Assembly (NCBI GenBank): GCA_900319995.1 | Contig: ONQO01000025.1 | Span: 1 to 38,894 of the forward strand | Source of the DNA: an uncultured Bacteroidales bacterium | GTDB lineage: Bacteria > Bacteroidota > Bacteroidia > Bacteroidales > Paludibacteraceae | Reading direction: 5' to 3' | DNA: 38,894 bases | The notes under the pieces: model-generated | The model's database searches: none | What the model was told of the DNA's origin: nothing | The model's input: the letters and a program-made list of their open reading frames with translations, nothing else | Part shown: positions 16,900 to 25,653 of the stretch, piece after piece | How positions within the stretch are numbered: the first letter of the stretch is position 1 | How the letters are laid out: every line of letters begins with the position of its first letter | Made by a program: the position numbers and the translations under genes

Positions 16900-17517
16900 T
16901 TAGAAGTCGAAATTTACGTCCGGAGCTTTCTCTGCGCCTTCGTCTGCAGCGAAATAGGGCTTCTCCTGAAATCCGAACAACGAGCCGATAATATTCGCAG
17001 GGAAACGGAGAAGGGTCGTGTTGTACGTATTAGTCATTTGGTTGAAAATAGTACGGGCATTACGAATTTCATGATTGACGCTCGACAATTCGTCCATCAA
17101 ACGAGTAAACGCCTTGTCCATTTTCAATTCTGGATATCTCTCCACTACCACATTGATAGAACGCATCAACTCGTTCTGTGCCGCTTGATAAGCCGCCATC
17201 TGGTCAGCAGTCGGTCCTTTGGGGCTAATTCCCTGCGAGGCCTGTTGAGCGTTTTGAGCCGCTACCTCTATAGGCTGAGTTCGTGCCTCAGCGATACCAA
17301 TATAAGTCTCTTTCTCTTGTTTGGCGAGACCCTTGACTGTATTAACGAGACCCGGAATGAGTTGCAAACGCATCTGGTAGTGATTCTCGACACCAGACCA
17401 TGCGGTTTGTACATTTTGCTCTGCCGTAATCAGTTTGTTGTACGTTGACCAGCAGAAAATCGCTATCAGGCCTATAACGGCGACAACGATGATGGTAGAC
17501 AAATTACTTTTCTTCAT
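16900..17517 (-). CDS. lemA: LemA family protein
   Basis: 205 residues. One N-terminal membrane helix (about 7-27, 'STIIVVAVIGLIAIFCW') precedes the LemA helical domain, with the family hallmark 'NKLITAEQNVQTAWSGVENH' at about 28-47 and 'LIPGLVNTVKG' after it. The family forms a helical bundle outside the membrane; its biochemical function is unknown. lemA and TPM-domain genes are often adjacent in bacteria, as here (70 nt apart, same strand), which suggests a joint role in envelope maintenance. The stop is followed within 20 nt by the broken beta-helix frame. Confidence 0.93.
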   Translation of the reverse strand: MKKSNLSTIIVVAVIGLIAIFCWSTYNKLITAEQNVQTAWSGVENHYQMRLQLIPGLVNTVKGLAKQEKETYIGIAEARTQPIEVAAQNAQQASQGISPKGPTADQMAAYQAAQNELMRSINVVVERYPELKMDKAFTRLMDELSSVNHEIRNARTIFNQMTNTYNTTLLRFPANIIGSLFGFQEKPYFAADEGAEKAPDVNFDF

Positions 17518-17587
17518 AATACTTATTGTTTAAAAAGGTTATATAATAGATTATTCGTTGCTTTTGTGCGATGTTTAACTATGTGCG

Positions 17588-18841
17588 TCAGAAACGTCTT
17601 CCGGCGCCACCACCGGACGAATGTCCTCCACCCCAAGAACCGGAAGAACGACTTGATCCGCCATAACTCCTGCTGGACGATGAAGAACTGCTGTAACTCG
17701 ATGAGGCACGTTCTTTCTTGGGAAGACTTATTGTCTTGTCTATTTTGTAGCCGCAGCATTTGCACACCATTGTATTGAGCTGCGAACCGCACTCGTAATA
17801 CGTTGGCTGTTTTATCACCGTATGATTGGTGGTCTGCATGGCTATTGTTCCGCAGGTCGGGCATTTATCATAATTATAAAATTCTTTTCCTTTGTACATC
17901 TTGGACTCTTTTTCTCCGCAGACGGGACACATCCACAAATCATAGTCACACGCTCCTATTTTTTCCTCGAACTGTTCGTTCTTGGTAAGTAGGCGGCGCT
18001 TGGCCTCTATCGGAAGCAAGTCCATGTCATGCCCGCATTTCTTGCACTGGAGTGGTAGCGTTTTAGTATGTTTATTGACATAACGGAAATAAAGCCACAC
18101 AAACAGCATCGGTATCGGGAAGATGAACACTAGACATCCGGTACACGAACGCACCGTCTCTGTCTGCTTTTTAACTTCCTCCTTGCGCTGCCCCGGTTGA
18201 GTTTGAGACCTCCTATAAAACAGATAGGCTAATATAACCATCAACACCAAACCTATTGCCAAATAGCCGGCAAGTATATCCTCGTCCTCTGTATCCTCAG
18301 GAACCCATCCGCACATCAGTTTCGTACGGTTGGCATCTTCCATTAGGAAGTTCTCTATATCCATATATACATACCATATGCCGCGGTCAAAATTGTTTTC
18401 CGCAAGATAGTCGATATTATTATCTAATATCTCGCCGCTCATTCCTGGGGGCATGACGGCTGACATGCCGTCACCCAGAATAATTTGGATGCCGCGGTAC
18501 TCACGTGCAAGAAACAGCAATATGCCCGTATTCTTTTCGGCATTGCCTATTCCCCACAGGTTAAACAGTTCATGCGCAAAACTGTAGTCGGTATAATGGT
18601 CATCATCGAATTGGTCTATCACTACTACCGCTACTTCCACTTCTGTATTTTCATAGAGTTTGGAGATATGCTCGTTAAGCGCCTCTTCTGTCTCCGGCTC
18701 AAGAATACCATCGGGGTTAACTACATAGTAATCCTGCCCCTTGAATTTGGGATTAGGAACGGTCTCCGGGGTATAAACCTCCGCTCTGACAGATAGGCAC
18801 AACCCCGTAACACACAAAAGAATAAATAATACCCGTTTCAT
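17588..18841 (-). CDS. TPM-domain membrane protein with zinc-ribbon-like region and Gly/Ser tail
   Basis: 417 residues from ATG 18841. I rejected the upstream in-frame codon at 18892 because it lies at the promoter. A signal peptide (1-20, 'LFILLCVTGLCLSVRAE') is followed by a TPM domain (about 35-185; 'VVNPDGILEPETEEALNEHI', 'NTGILLFLAREYRGIQIILG'), a membrane helix ('LAIGLVLMVILAYLFY'), a second hydrophobic stretch ('CLVFIFPIPMLFVWLYF'), then two or three CxxC pairs (CKKCG, CPVCG, CPTCG, CKCCG) resembling zinc ribbons, and a Ser/Gly-rich tail ending 'SSGGGAGRRF'. The tail is typical of the YgcG/TPM group. Function is not established; pairing with lemA is common. Confidence 0.85.
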   Translation of the reverse strand: MKRVLFILLCVTGLCLSVRAEVYTPETVPNPKFKGQDYYVVNPDGILEPETEEALNEHISKLYENTEVEVAVVVIDQFDDDHYTDYSFAHELFNLWGIGNAEKNTGILLFLAREYRGIQIILGDGMSAVMPPGMSGEILDNNIDYLAENNFDRGIWYVYMDIENFLMEDANRTKLMCGWVPEDTEDEDILAGYLAIGLVLMVILAYLFYRRSQTQPGQRKEEVKKQTETVRSCTGCLVFIFPIPMLFVWLYFRYVNKHTKTLPLQCKKCGHDMDLLPIEAKRRLLTKNEQFEEKIGACDYDLWMCPVCGEKESKMYKGKEFYNYDKCPTCGTIAMQTTNHTVIKQPTYYECGSQLNTMVCKCCGYKIDKTISLPKKERASSSYSSSSSSSRSYGGSSRSSGSWGGGHSSGGGAGRRF

Positions 18842-18861
18842 AGTATTTTCTGTTTCGGCTG

Positions 18862-18892
18862 CAAAGATACAAAAAAATCTGCAAATACGCAA
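18862..18892 (-). promoter_or_regulatory. Bacteroidota-type promoter for the TPM-lemA operon
   Basis: Read on the minus strand: TTG (18892-18890), 20 nt, TATCTTTG (18869-18862). This matches the known Bacteroidota -33/-7 consensus. The -7 box lies about 20 nt before the ATG at 18841. Confidence 0.8.
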
Positions 18893-18922
18893 GAAAAAAC
18901 GCCCAAAAGGACGTTTTTTCTT
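18891..18922 (-). terminator. Rho-independent terminator of the efflux operon
   Basis: A perfect 11-bp inverted repeat (AAGAAAAAACG at 18891-18901 and its complement at 18912-18922) extends inward through a T.G pair and two C-G pairs to a TTTT loop. The minus-strand 3' arm ends in TTTTTTCTT. It sits 69 nt after the stop of the PII-like gene and touches the next promoter. Confidence 0.8.
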
Positions 18923-18991
18923 GATTTTGGATACTTCCGGTTGGTTTTTAAGCCTCTACCGACGCATTTTACTGCGTGGGCTATGCTTTTC

Positions 18992-19285
18992 TCAAACCGC
19001 ATTTTCTATGTTCCAGACAAAGGCGCGGACTCCTACTTCCTCGTTACGCATATCGAGTTTCTTAACAGACTCCAGCAAAGGATTCACTTGCTCGTCTTCT
19101 ACAACGGTAATGACACAAGAGTTCATTTCCGGCCAAGCGTGCGTGCCGCGACGAGGCTCACCGCCGTTCGTACCACGACCTTGGACTTGCTCAAAGAACG
19201 TAAAGCCTCTGATTCCTAATACGTCTAACATATATTCTACGCGACCGGTATTGGCCTGATTAAATACAATCATTACGCTTTTCAT
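18992..19285 (-). CDS. PII-like (GlnB-fold) small protein coupled to the RND pump
   Basis: 97 residues, cytoplasmic. The pattern follows the PII fold: first strand 'SVMIVFNQANTGRVEYMLDV', then 'LGIRGFTFFEQVQGRGTNGG', which corresponds to the PII 'GI.G.T..EV.G.GR' block, then a shortened T-loop-like region ('GEPRRGTHAWPEMNS'), and the second half 'CVITVVEDEQVNPLLESVKK' ending in 'GVRAFVWNIENAV'. The PII tyrosine modification site is absent. The ATG overlaps the pump's stop (ATGA, 19282-19285), so it is translationally coupled to the pump. PII-like proteins beside RND or metal-efflux genes are known (for example DUF3240). A role in sensing or gating the pump is inference; the ligand is unknown. 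Confidence 0.7.
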   Translation of the reverse strand: MKSVMIVFNQANTGRVEYMLDVLGIRGFTFFEQVQGRGTNGGEPRRGTHAWPEMNSCVITVVEDEQVNPLLESVKKLDMRNEEVGVRAFVWNIENAV

Positions 19286-22200
19286 TTCTCGTCTCCTTTC
19301 TTTACTTTAATATCCATGAAGATGAATTTCTTGCGAAGAGCTTCCTGCTTGTCGCGGTCCCCATGTTTGGTCATTGAGCCATAGAGAACGGGAACCAGAT
19401 AAAGCGTTAGGAAGGTGCTGACAGTCAGACCGCCGATAACGACTATACCGAGCGGTTGCCACATCTCGGCACCTTCGCCGGAAGAAACAGCCATCGGTAC
19501 CATGCCGAGGATGGTAGTGAAAGCCGTCATCAACACAGGACGAATACGGCTACGACCGGACATCTGGATTGCAGTATTGAGTTCATAACCGCGCTCACGC
19601 ATAAGGTTGATATAGTCCACAAGCACGATACCATTCTTCACCACAATACCAACGAGGAGGACGAGACCAAGGGCACCAATCATATCCAGCGAACGACCTG
19701 TAAGCCATAGGGCAATGATGACACCCGAGATGGCAAACGGCACGGTGAACATAATGATGGCTGGCATACGGAGGGACTCAAACTGCGAAGCCATTACGAT
19801 ATAAACGAGCAGGACGATGAGCGCCATAAGCAATCCCATATCCTGGAAAGTATCCTGCTGCGTCTCATAGTCACCGCCGATATGGGTGGAGTAACCTACC
19901 GGGATGTCGAGTTGCGGGATGACCTCCGTCTCAATCGCTTTCGCAAGTTCGCCAAGGGTGGTGTTGTACGGCGTAGCCTTGACGGTGACAATACGCTGAC
20001 GCGCCTTACGCTCGATGGTAGGCGGTGCCCAGTATTCGCCGACAGTAGCTACCTCGGACAGTTTGACGGTCTTACCCGTGGCAGTCGGGATAGAGAGGTT
20101 GAGGATGTCGGAAATCGAGTTGCGGTCTTCCTCCATGAGGCGTACCACGATGTCGTACTCCGAGCCGTCGTCCTTGAGATAGCCGCACGCCATACCTGCC
20201 ACGCGGTTACGCAAGTAGGTAGAGATCGTTGCAGAGGAAAGTCCCAGACGGGATGCTTTCTCTTTATCCACGGTGATTTTGATATCCGGGCGGTCATCCT
20301 CGCGGCTGATGTTCACATCGCGGGCTCCGGGGAGTTGCGAGATGAGCTGACGGCATTGCTCCGCCATCTGAGAGGTGCGGTCGAAATCATAGCCGTAAAT
20401 CTCCAAATCGACTGTGATTTCGCCGCCGGGACCGCCGGATGAAACAGCACACTGGTATTCGTTAATCTCCGGATATTTCGCCATCTCCTGACGGAGAATC
20501 TCGGCGATTGTCCAGATGTCGCGGTCGCGCTCCCATTTCTTAGGCAGACGTACAGTCATCTGAATCTTGTTGTTCATCGTCGATGAGAAGAGGGCAGCGA
20601 TAGAGGCATCGTCGTTGGAACCGGCGGAGGTGTTGATCAACTGAATCTCCGGCACGAGTTCCACGAAGCGTGCTTCCAACTTGCGGGCGGTCTTGAGGGT
20701 CTCCTCGATACGCGTACCACGTTGCAGCTTGACGGTCACGGACAGACGACCATTATCCTGCTCCTGCATGAAGTCCGTACCGATCTTGCCCATGAAGACA
20801 GGAATCAGAGAAGCGGCGAAGAACGCGATGAGGATAAGGAAAGTGAGCGCTTTGTGACGCAGACACCAACCCAGCGACTTAGCGTAGTACTCATCAATAA
20901 CATCAAGCATGTGTACCACCGTACGCTCGTACCAGCCTTTCTTGCCTGCCTCGTCATCCACGAGATTGCCGTTCTCATCCACATGCACTTTCTTGGCTTT
21001 CAGCAGTTTGGAGCAGAGCATAGGAGTCAGCGAGATAGCCACGAGGGTAGAGGTACAGCAGACTACCGTCACTATCCATCCGAGCTCGTGGAACATGATT
21101 CCCGCCATACCGTTCAACATCGTCAGCGGCACGAATACCACTACGAGCACGAGCGTAGTAGCGATGACGGAGATCCACACCTCATTCGTCGCATAAATTG
21201 CCGCCTCGTGCGGGTCCTCGCCGCGCTCCACGTGACGAGTGATATTCTCCAAGACCACGATCGCATCGTCCACCACCATACCAATAGCGATGGTGAGCGA
21301 ACAGAGGGAAATAATGTTAAGCGACGAATCCGCCAAACCGAGGTAGATAAACGCCACAATCAGGGCGATAGGAATGGTGATACCGATGATGATGGTAGCA
21401 CGCCATTTGCCGAGGAAGAAGAGCACCACGAGCACCACGAACAAGAGGGCGTAGAGCACAGACTCTTCAAGGGAGTTGATAGAGTTCTGGATGTTCTCCG
21501 AGGAGTCGTAGATCTTCTCAATCTTGACGTCCGTCGGGAGCTGTTTCTGTATCTTCGCCAGTTCGGCACGCACGTCCTTACAAACCTGCACAGTGTTGGC
21601 ACCGGTCTGCTTGGCGATAACGAGACGCACGGCTTCACGACCGTTGGTCTTCTCGTCCAGCGAGAGATCCTTAATCGTATCCTTGACAGTAGCGATGTCG
21701 CGGATGAAGACCTGCTGGCCCTGCGGCGTCATGGCTACCATGAGATTCTCTATCTCCGAGGACTCGATGTACTCCGAACGCACCTGCATCTGGTACTGCT
21801 CCTGCGGCATCTTAATCGTACCCGAAGAGAGGTTGAGGTTGTTCGCCGTAACGACTTGTCCCACCTGCTCCAGCGTGATACCATAAGCGTCCAGTTTCTG
21901 CTGGTCGATATTGACATAGACATAGCGGTCCGGCGCACCCGAAAGGGAGATATTACCGATACCGTCAATATGGTTCAACTGCGGTACCACTTCATCATTC
22001 AGAATCTTGTCCAGACCCGCGTAGGTTTCGTCCGCCGTAATGGAGTACTGGCAGATAGGCATGGAGGATGTGGAGAGCTTGAAGATAACCGGCTTGGCGC
22101 AGTTGTCCGGCAGGTTGTTCGCCGCCATATCGACAAACGAACGCACGTCGTTAACTGCCTCGTCCATGTTAGCCCCCCACTCCAACTCCAATTCGACCAT

Positions 22201-22467
22201 CGAGATATTATCCTTACTCTGCGAAGTGATGTGTTTGAGGTGATCGACGGAGGTCAGGGCGTTCTCCATGATCTTCGTCACGTTAGTCTCCATCTCGGAA
22301 GCCGAGGCACCCGGATAGGTGGTCATGACCGTGATATACGGCGGGTCCATCTCCGGGAACTGGTCAATCGGCAGGCGAAGGAAACTGTATATACCGATGA
22401 CAATTACCGCCACAAAAATCAGGGCGGTAGTCACCGGTTTTTCAATCGCGGTTTTATATATTGCCAT
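19282..22467 (-). CDS. RND efflux pump, inner-membrane transporter (AcrB/HAE-1-like)
   Basis: 1061 residues, normal length. The proton-relay acidic pair lies in 'IGMVVDDAIVVLENITRHV' (TM4), and the TM10 lysine in 'LVGIVVKNGIVLVDYI'. N-terminal 'PVTTALIFVAVIVIGIYSF' and the 'PEMDPPYITVMTTYPGASA' porter motif are typical. The protein works as a trimer, exporting drugs, bile acids or other amphiphiles from periplasm or membrane to the outside through a TolC-type channel. The family (HAE-1 rather than heavy-metal CzcA) is judged from these motifs; substrates cannot be predicted. It lies 28 nt after the adaptor gene and overlaps the PII-like gene. Confidence 0.95.
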   Translation of the reverse strand: MAIYKTAIEKPVTTALIFVAVIVIGIYSFLRLPIDQFPEMDPPYITVMTTYPGASASEMETNVTKIMENALTSVDHLKHITSQSKDNISMVELELEWGANMDEAVNDVRSFVDMAANNLPDNCAKPVIFKLSTSSMPICQYSITADETYAGLDKILNDEVVPQLNHIDGIGNISLSGAPDRYVYVNIDQQKLDAYGITLEQVGQVVTANNLNLSSGTIKMPQEQYQMQVRSEYIESSEIENLMVAMTPQGQQVFIRDIATVKDTIKDLSLDEKTNGREAVRLVIAKQTGANTVQVCKDVRAELAKIQKQLPTDVKIEKIYDSSENIQNSINSLEESVLYALLFVVLVVLFFLGKWRATIIIGITIPIALIVAFIYLGLADSSLNIISLCSLTIAIGMVVDDAIVVLENITRHVERGEDPHEAAIYATNEVWISVIATTLVLVVVFVPLTMLNGMAGIMFHELGWIVTVVCCTSTLVAISLTPMLCSKLLKAKKVHVDENGNLVDDEAGKKGWYERTVVHMLDVIDEYYAKSLGWCLRHKALTFLILIAFFAASLIPVFMGKIGTDFMQEQDNGRLSVTVKLQRGTRIEETLKTARKLEARFVELVPEIQLINTSAGSNDDASIAALFSSTMNNKIQMTVRLPKKWERDRDIWTIAEILRQEMAKYPEINEYQCAVSSGGPGGEITVDLEIYGYDFDRTSQMAEQCRQLISQLPGARDVNISREDDRPDIKITVDKEKASRLGLSSATISTYLRNRVAGMACGYLKDDGSEYDIVVRLMEEDRNSISDILNLSIPTATGKTVKLSEVATVGEYWAPPTIERKARQRIVTVKATPYNTTLGELAKAIETEVIPQLDIPVGYSTHIGGDYETQQDTFQDMGLLMALIVLLVYIVMASQFESLRMPAIIMFTVPFAISGVIIALWLTGRSLDMIGALGLVLLVGIVVKNGIVLVDYINLMRERGYELNTAIQMSGRSRIRPVLMTAFTTILGMVPMAVSSGEGAEMWQPLGIVVIGGLTVSTFLTLYLVPVLYGSMTKHGDRDKQEALRKKFIFMDIKVKKGDEK

Positions 22468-22495
22468 AATTTTTCAGTATTACGTAATTACGGGA

Positions 22496-23503
22496 TTATT
22501 CCACTACATTTACTTTGACGCCATCAACGAGTTTGTGCTGGCCGGTTGTGACCACTTCTACTCCGGGAACTATCTCCGGTGCAATAATCTCAATATCCTG
22601 GTCAAAACGCTGGCCGAGAGTGACAGAGACCCGTTTGGCACATCCGTTCTCCACAATAAAGACATAACGGTCGTTGGCACCAACAAGTTTCTCCACCGCC
22701 TGATAGGGGATGACGAGGGCATTGGCTTTGCCCAGACCGATAGTCGTCGTCACGTACATACCCGGACGAAGGAGGTTCTTGGAGTTGGGGATTACGATTT
22801 TGCACTGGAAAGTATGAGAGGCAGGGTCAATGGTCGGATAGACAATCTCAACGGTTGCCGGGAAAGTCTGATCCGGGTAGATCTCCGAGGTCAGGGAGAG
22901 TTTCATTCCTGACTTGAACTTCGGGAAATACGTTTCCGGTATAGCCACCAATGCTTTCAGTTTGTCTATCTGCGTCAGTATCACAATCGGTTGACCGGCA
23001 TAGAGCTCACCGTCCTCGTAATTCTTGGCGGATATAACACCGCTGAAAGGCGCCTTAACATAAGTATTGGTTTGCAGAAACTCCAACTGCTCTTTAGTGG
23101 AGTTATATTGCGTCGTTATTTGATCCAACTGTTGCTGGGTAGCCGATCCTGTCTTGAGAAGCATCTCTATACGGTTCTTCTCGATCTCAAGGTTAGCAAG
23201 ACTGATTTTGGTTGTCTTGTACTGTGTCTGATCCATTCGCACAAGATCCGACCCTGCGGATTTATGGTCTCCTACTTCGCAGTAAATGTGCTCTATCTTG
23301 CCTTGAAGAGAGGGAGCAACGTTTTGAGTCAAATAACCCTGCAAGTTCGTCGAAACGGATATCTCACGTTCAATCTCACGAGGCTGAAGAATAGTAGTGC
23401 GCACCTGTTCAACGCGCTCTTTTTCCTCACTTGTCACGCTTTCCTTCTTGCCGCATGAGATAAGCGTCAGTACGGCCATAGAATAAATAAAAATCTTTTT
23501 CAT
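22496..23503 (-). CDS. RND efflux periplasmic adaptor lipoprotein
   Basis: 335 residues. The N-terminus 'MKKIFIYSMAVLTLISCGKK' is a lipoprotein signal with the lipidated Cys at 17. A lipoyl/barrel-sandwich hybrid domain is interrupted by a short helical hairpin (about 95-145, 'IEKNRIEMLLKTGSATQQQL'), then 'VKAPFSGVISAKNYEDGELY' closes the lipoyl half and a beta-barrel and membrane-proximal domain follow ('LRPGMYVTTTIGLG'). The adaptor links the inner-membrane pump to the outer-membrane channel. It lies between the tolC-like gene and the pump gene, consistent with one tripartite system. Confidence 0.93.
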   Translation of the reverse strand: MKKIFIYSMAVLTLISCGKKESVTSEEKERVEQVRTTILQPREIEREISVSTNLQGYLTQNVAPSLQGKIEHIYCEVGDHKSAGSDLVRMDQTQYKTTKISLANLEIEKNRIEMLLKTGSATQQQLDQITTQYNSTKEQLEFLQTNTYVKAPFSGVISAKNYEDGELYAGQPIVILTQIDKLKALVAIPETYFPKFKSGMKLSLTSEIYPDQTFPATVEIVYPTIDPASHTFQCKIVIPNSKNLLRPGMYVTTTIGLGKANALVIPYQAVEKLVGANDRYVFIVENGCAKRVSVTLGQRFDQDIEIIAPEIVPGVEVVTTGQHKLVDGVKVNVVE

Positions 23504-23526
23504 ATATTTTGCTTTTTTGCTTTCGT

Positions 23527-24870
23527 CTATTTATTATTCAGAAACTCCTCCAATTCCACTTGCGCATTGACAAGCGATAGCATTGCTTGAACATAACTCG
23601 ATTGCGCATTAATCAGATCATTCGAGGCATTGGTCAACTCCATGTTACTGCTTGCTCCGTATTTGTACTTGTTCGTAGCGGACGCGAACACGCGCTGTGA
23701 TACCTCTATATTTTCTTTTTCGTTCATGTAGGTCTCATATGCGTTAGTCAGGTTGAAACACAACTGACGATACTGGATTGAGAGATTATCGCTTGTTTCC
23801 GAAAGCGTATTTTTCGCTTCCTCATAAGCTATTTTCTTCTCTACCACACCTGCTGCTCGCTTGCCGGATGACCAGAGAGGCATCCTAACGGACACTTGAA
23901 TCACGTTCGGAGGCGTCATACGCATTCCTCCCTCACCGTAGTACTGCTGGTTCGTGTAGTTGTACGCAAGACTGACAGTTGGACCATATGCCCAACCTGC
24001 CATATGAACGTTTGTCTTTGCCAACTCTAATTGCTTCTGTAATAGTTGGTAATTGAGGTTGTTCTCAATGGAGAAATTCTCCGCAAGCAGGGCCAGTACG
24101 CGGTCGGGCGACAACACCGTCTCCAGTTTCTCCGTCAGAACCAACTCTGTTTCTACTGGCACGTCCAACAGCACTTTGAGACTATTGGTAGCCAACTCAA
24201 TAGTACGTTTCTGAGCATTAATGGAATTCTTGAGCGTATTAACACGTACACGTATTTGGTCTGCTGACGTTTGTTCGGCGGCACCGGCGTTGACTGCATT
24301 TTGGGTGATAGACTCCAACTCCTGTATATTGACCAAACTCGAATCCAAAAGAGAGGATATACTTTGTAAGGCAAGTACTGAGACATAACTGCCCATCACA
24401 CTCCCGCGCAATTCTGTTTCAGACTTCTCCAACGAAATCTTCATCATATCAATCGCTATGTTGTTGAGAAGTGCTCCTACTATACCCTGACCGTTGATTC
24501 CTACGGATGCGGTAAGACCTAACGCTCCTACGTTAGGCATGTTAATCTTCATTTCGCTTCCCATCATGCCCAAGGTCGCACTATAACCTAAATAGTTGCT
24601 ATACGAATAGGAACCATCCACTTGTGGTAGCATGGATGCTATCGTCTGCCAACGGGCTGCATACGCCTCCTGAACAGCCAAAGACGCATTTTTCAAACTG
24701 CGGTTCTGATTGACCGCATACTCCTGGGCTTCCTTTAGACTGAGAGCCAACGGACTATCTGCTTTCATAGTGCGATTGGAGCCGCCTTTGGTCGCTGACA
24801 TAACATGATCTTCCGCTAACATAGTCGCGCTTACCACAAGCGCGGTTACAAAAAACAAAATTCTTTTCAT
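23527..24870 (-). CDS. TolC-family outer-membrane efflux protein
   Basis: 447 residues from ATG 24870; the in-frame codon at 24897 would overlap the regulator gene and add a basic tail before the signal peptide. A signal peptide ('RILFFVTALVVSATMLAE') is followed by two OEP repeats with long helical heptads ('LSLKEAQEYAVNQNRSLKNA' near 50 and 'NIEVSQRVFASATNKYKYGA' near 390). 'LTNASNDLINAQSSYVQAML' at the end is a typical TolC signature. It forms the trimeric outer-membrane duct of the efflux system. The gene is 16 nt downstream of the TetR gene and 23 nt upstream of the adaptor. Confidence 0.93.
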   Translation of the reverse strand: MKRILFFVTALVVSATMLAEDHVMSATKGGSNRTMKADSPLALSLKEAQEYAVNQNRSLKNASLAVQEAYAARWQTIASMLPQVDGSYSYSNYLGYSATLGMMGSEMKINMPNVGALGLTASVGINGQGIVGALLNNIAIDMMKISLEKSETELRGSVMGSYVSVLALQSISSLLDSSLVNIQELESITQNAVNAGAAEQTSADQIRVRVNTLKNSINAQKRTIELATNSLKVLLDVPVETELVLTEKLETVLSPDRVLALLAENFSIENNLNYQLLQKQLELAKTNVHMAGWAYGPTVSLAYNYTNQQYYGEGGMRMTPPNVIQVSVRMPLWSSGKRAAGVVEKKIAYEEAKNTLSETSDNLSIQYRQLCFNLTNAYETYMNEKENIEVSQRVFASATNKYKYGASSNMELTNASNDLINAQSSYVQAMLSLVNAQVELEEFLNNK

Positions 24871-24886
24871 TATATATTTTTTTATT

Positions 24887-25486
24887 CTAATTCTCATAAA
24901 TCTTCATCCCTTCTTCACTCAAAATGCCGCGGACGAATATGTCCATCGCCGTATGAGCAAGTTGATGCATAGTATGATTATGAGCTTCTATGAGTTCAAA
25001 ATCACGAATTGCATCGCCGTGAATCTTCGCAAAAAGCACGGCCGTCATCTCTATATCAAGATTCGAGCGCACAAGACCTTCTGATACTCCTAATTCCAAA
25101 TAACGCATGATATACGTTTTCTGGGTCTCAAAACAACGAATTTGAAAATCTGAAAACTGACGAGGATAGTATTTCTTGAGGTCATACACCAGTTGGGGCA
25201 CACGACGGACATCATTCTTTTCCGCTTCTTGGCGCTTAAGGAACAACTTGACTAATTTGCGGAAATCATGAAGCTCAAGCAACTCTTCCAACTTTTGAGC
25301 CATGTATTGGTTGTTGGATTCCAACAACTGCGCTACCAATTCATCTTTGCTCGCAAAATAAACGTAAAACGTCTTCTTCGATATGCCTAATTCGCGGCAA
25401 ATATCGTCTATGGACACACTACGGATTCCCAGTCGAAAGAATAATTCACCGGACGTTTTGATTATATGTGTGCGTTGGTCATTCAA
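24887..25486 (-). CDS. TetR/AcrR family transcriptional regulator
   Basis: 199 residues if translation begins at the TTG at 25486. The frame is open further (to 25618), but that stretch contains the promoter, so upstream starts are unlikely. The TetR DNA-binding domain is clear: 'HIIKTSGELFFRLGIRSVSI' then 'DDICRELGISKKTFYVYFAS' (helix-turn-helix, about 12-52). The C-terminal ligand domain is helical. It is the first gene of the operon and probably represses it, as TetR-type regulators of RND pumps do. The uncommon start codon may keep its own level low. The inducer is unknown. Confidence 0.88.
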   Translation of the reverse strand: MNDQRTHIIKTSGELFFRLGIRSVSIDDICRELGISKKTFYVYFASKDELVAQLLESNNQYMAQKLEELLELHDFRKLVKLFLKRQEAEKNDVRRVPQLVYDLKKYYPRQFSDFQIRCFETQKTYIMRYLELGVSEGLVRSNLDIEMTAVLFAKIHGDAIRDFELIEAHNHTMHQLAHTAMDIFVRGILSEEGMKIYEN

Positions 25487-25532
25487 TGTGAAAAATTTTA
25501 AACTAATAAGTACATTTTTCAAAAAAAGCGCA

Positions 25533-25563
25533 CAAAGGTACTGCTTTTTTTTAAATTGCACAA
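25533..25563 (-). promoter_or_regulatory. Promoter of the tetR-tolC-adaptor-RND-PII operon
   Basis: Minus strand: TTG (25563-25561), 20 nt, TACCTTTG (25540-25533). The spacer contains a run of A followed by GCAG. The -7 element lies about 47 nt before the TTG start, leaving room for a short leader in which the regulator may bind. No clear palindromic operator was seen. Confidence 0.75.
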
Positions 25564-25616
25564 GTTTTTGGGAAACTTTTTTCACTCTAAAAGTTTCTTT
25601 GTAAACTACAGTTGAC

Positions 25617-25640
25617 AAAAAAGCCCCTTTTTTGAGGCTT
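25617..25640 (-). terminator. Terminator downstream of nth
   Basis: Minus strand: AAGCCTC, loop AAAAAA, GGGGCTT, then TTTT. A 7-bp stem with one T.G pair and a U-run. It ends the nth transcript about 55 nt past its stop and just before the efflux promoter. Confidence 0.75.
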
Positions 25641-25653
25641 AGAATTACGGTAC

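Noticed and set aside
16860-16900. Programmed frameshift to express the beta-helix gene
   Set aside because: No slippery heptamer or downstream structure was seen near the ATG at 16875; loss of the 5' end is simpler.
15497-16903. 468-codon open frame on the plus strand
   Set aside because: It is antisense to the beta-helix frame, whose protein shows clear repeated strand motifs; the antisense product is composed of Val/Arg/His-rich shadow sequence.
20722-22518. 598-codon open frame on the plus strand
   Set aside because: Antisense to the RND pump gene. His/Arg/Asp-rich composition is typical of a shadow of a GC-rich coding strand.
25487-25618. N-terminal extension of the TetR protein
   Set aside because: The stretch contains the full promoter (TTG-20-TACCTTTG) and encodes a Lys/Phe-rich segment unlike TetR N-termini.
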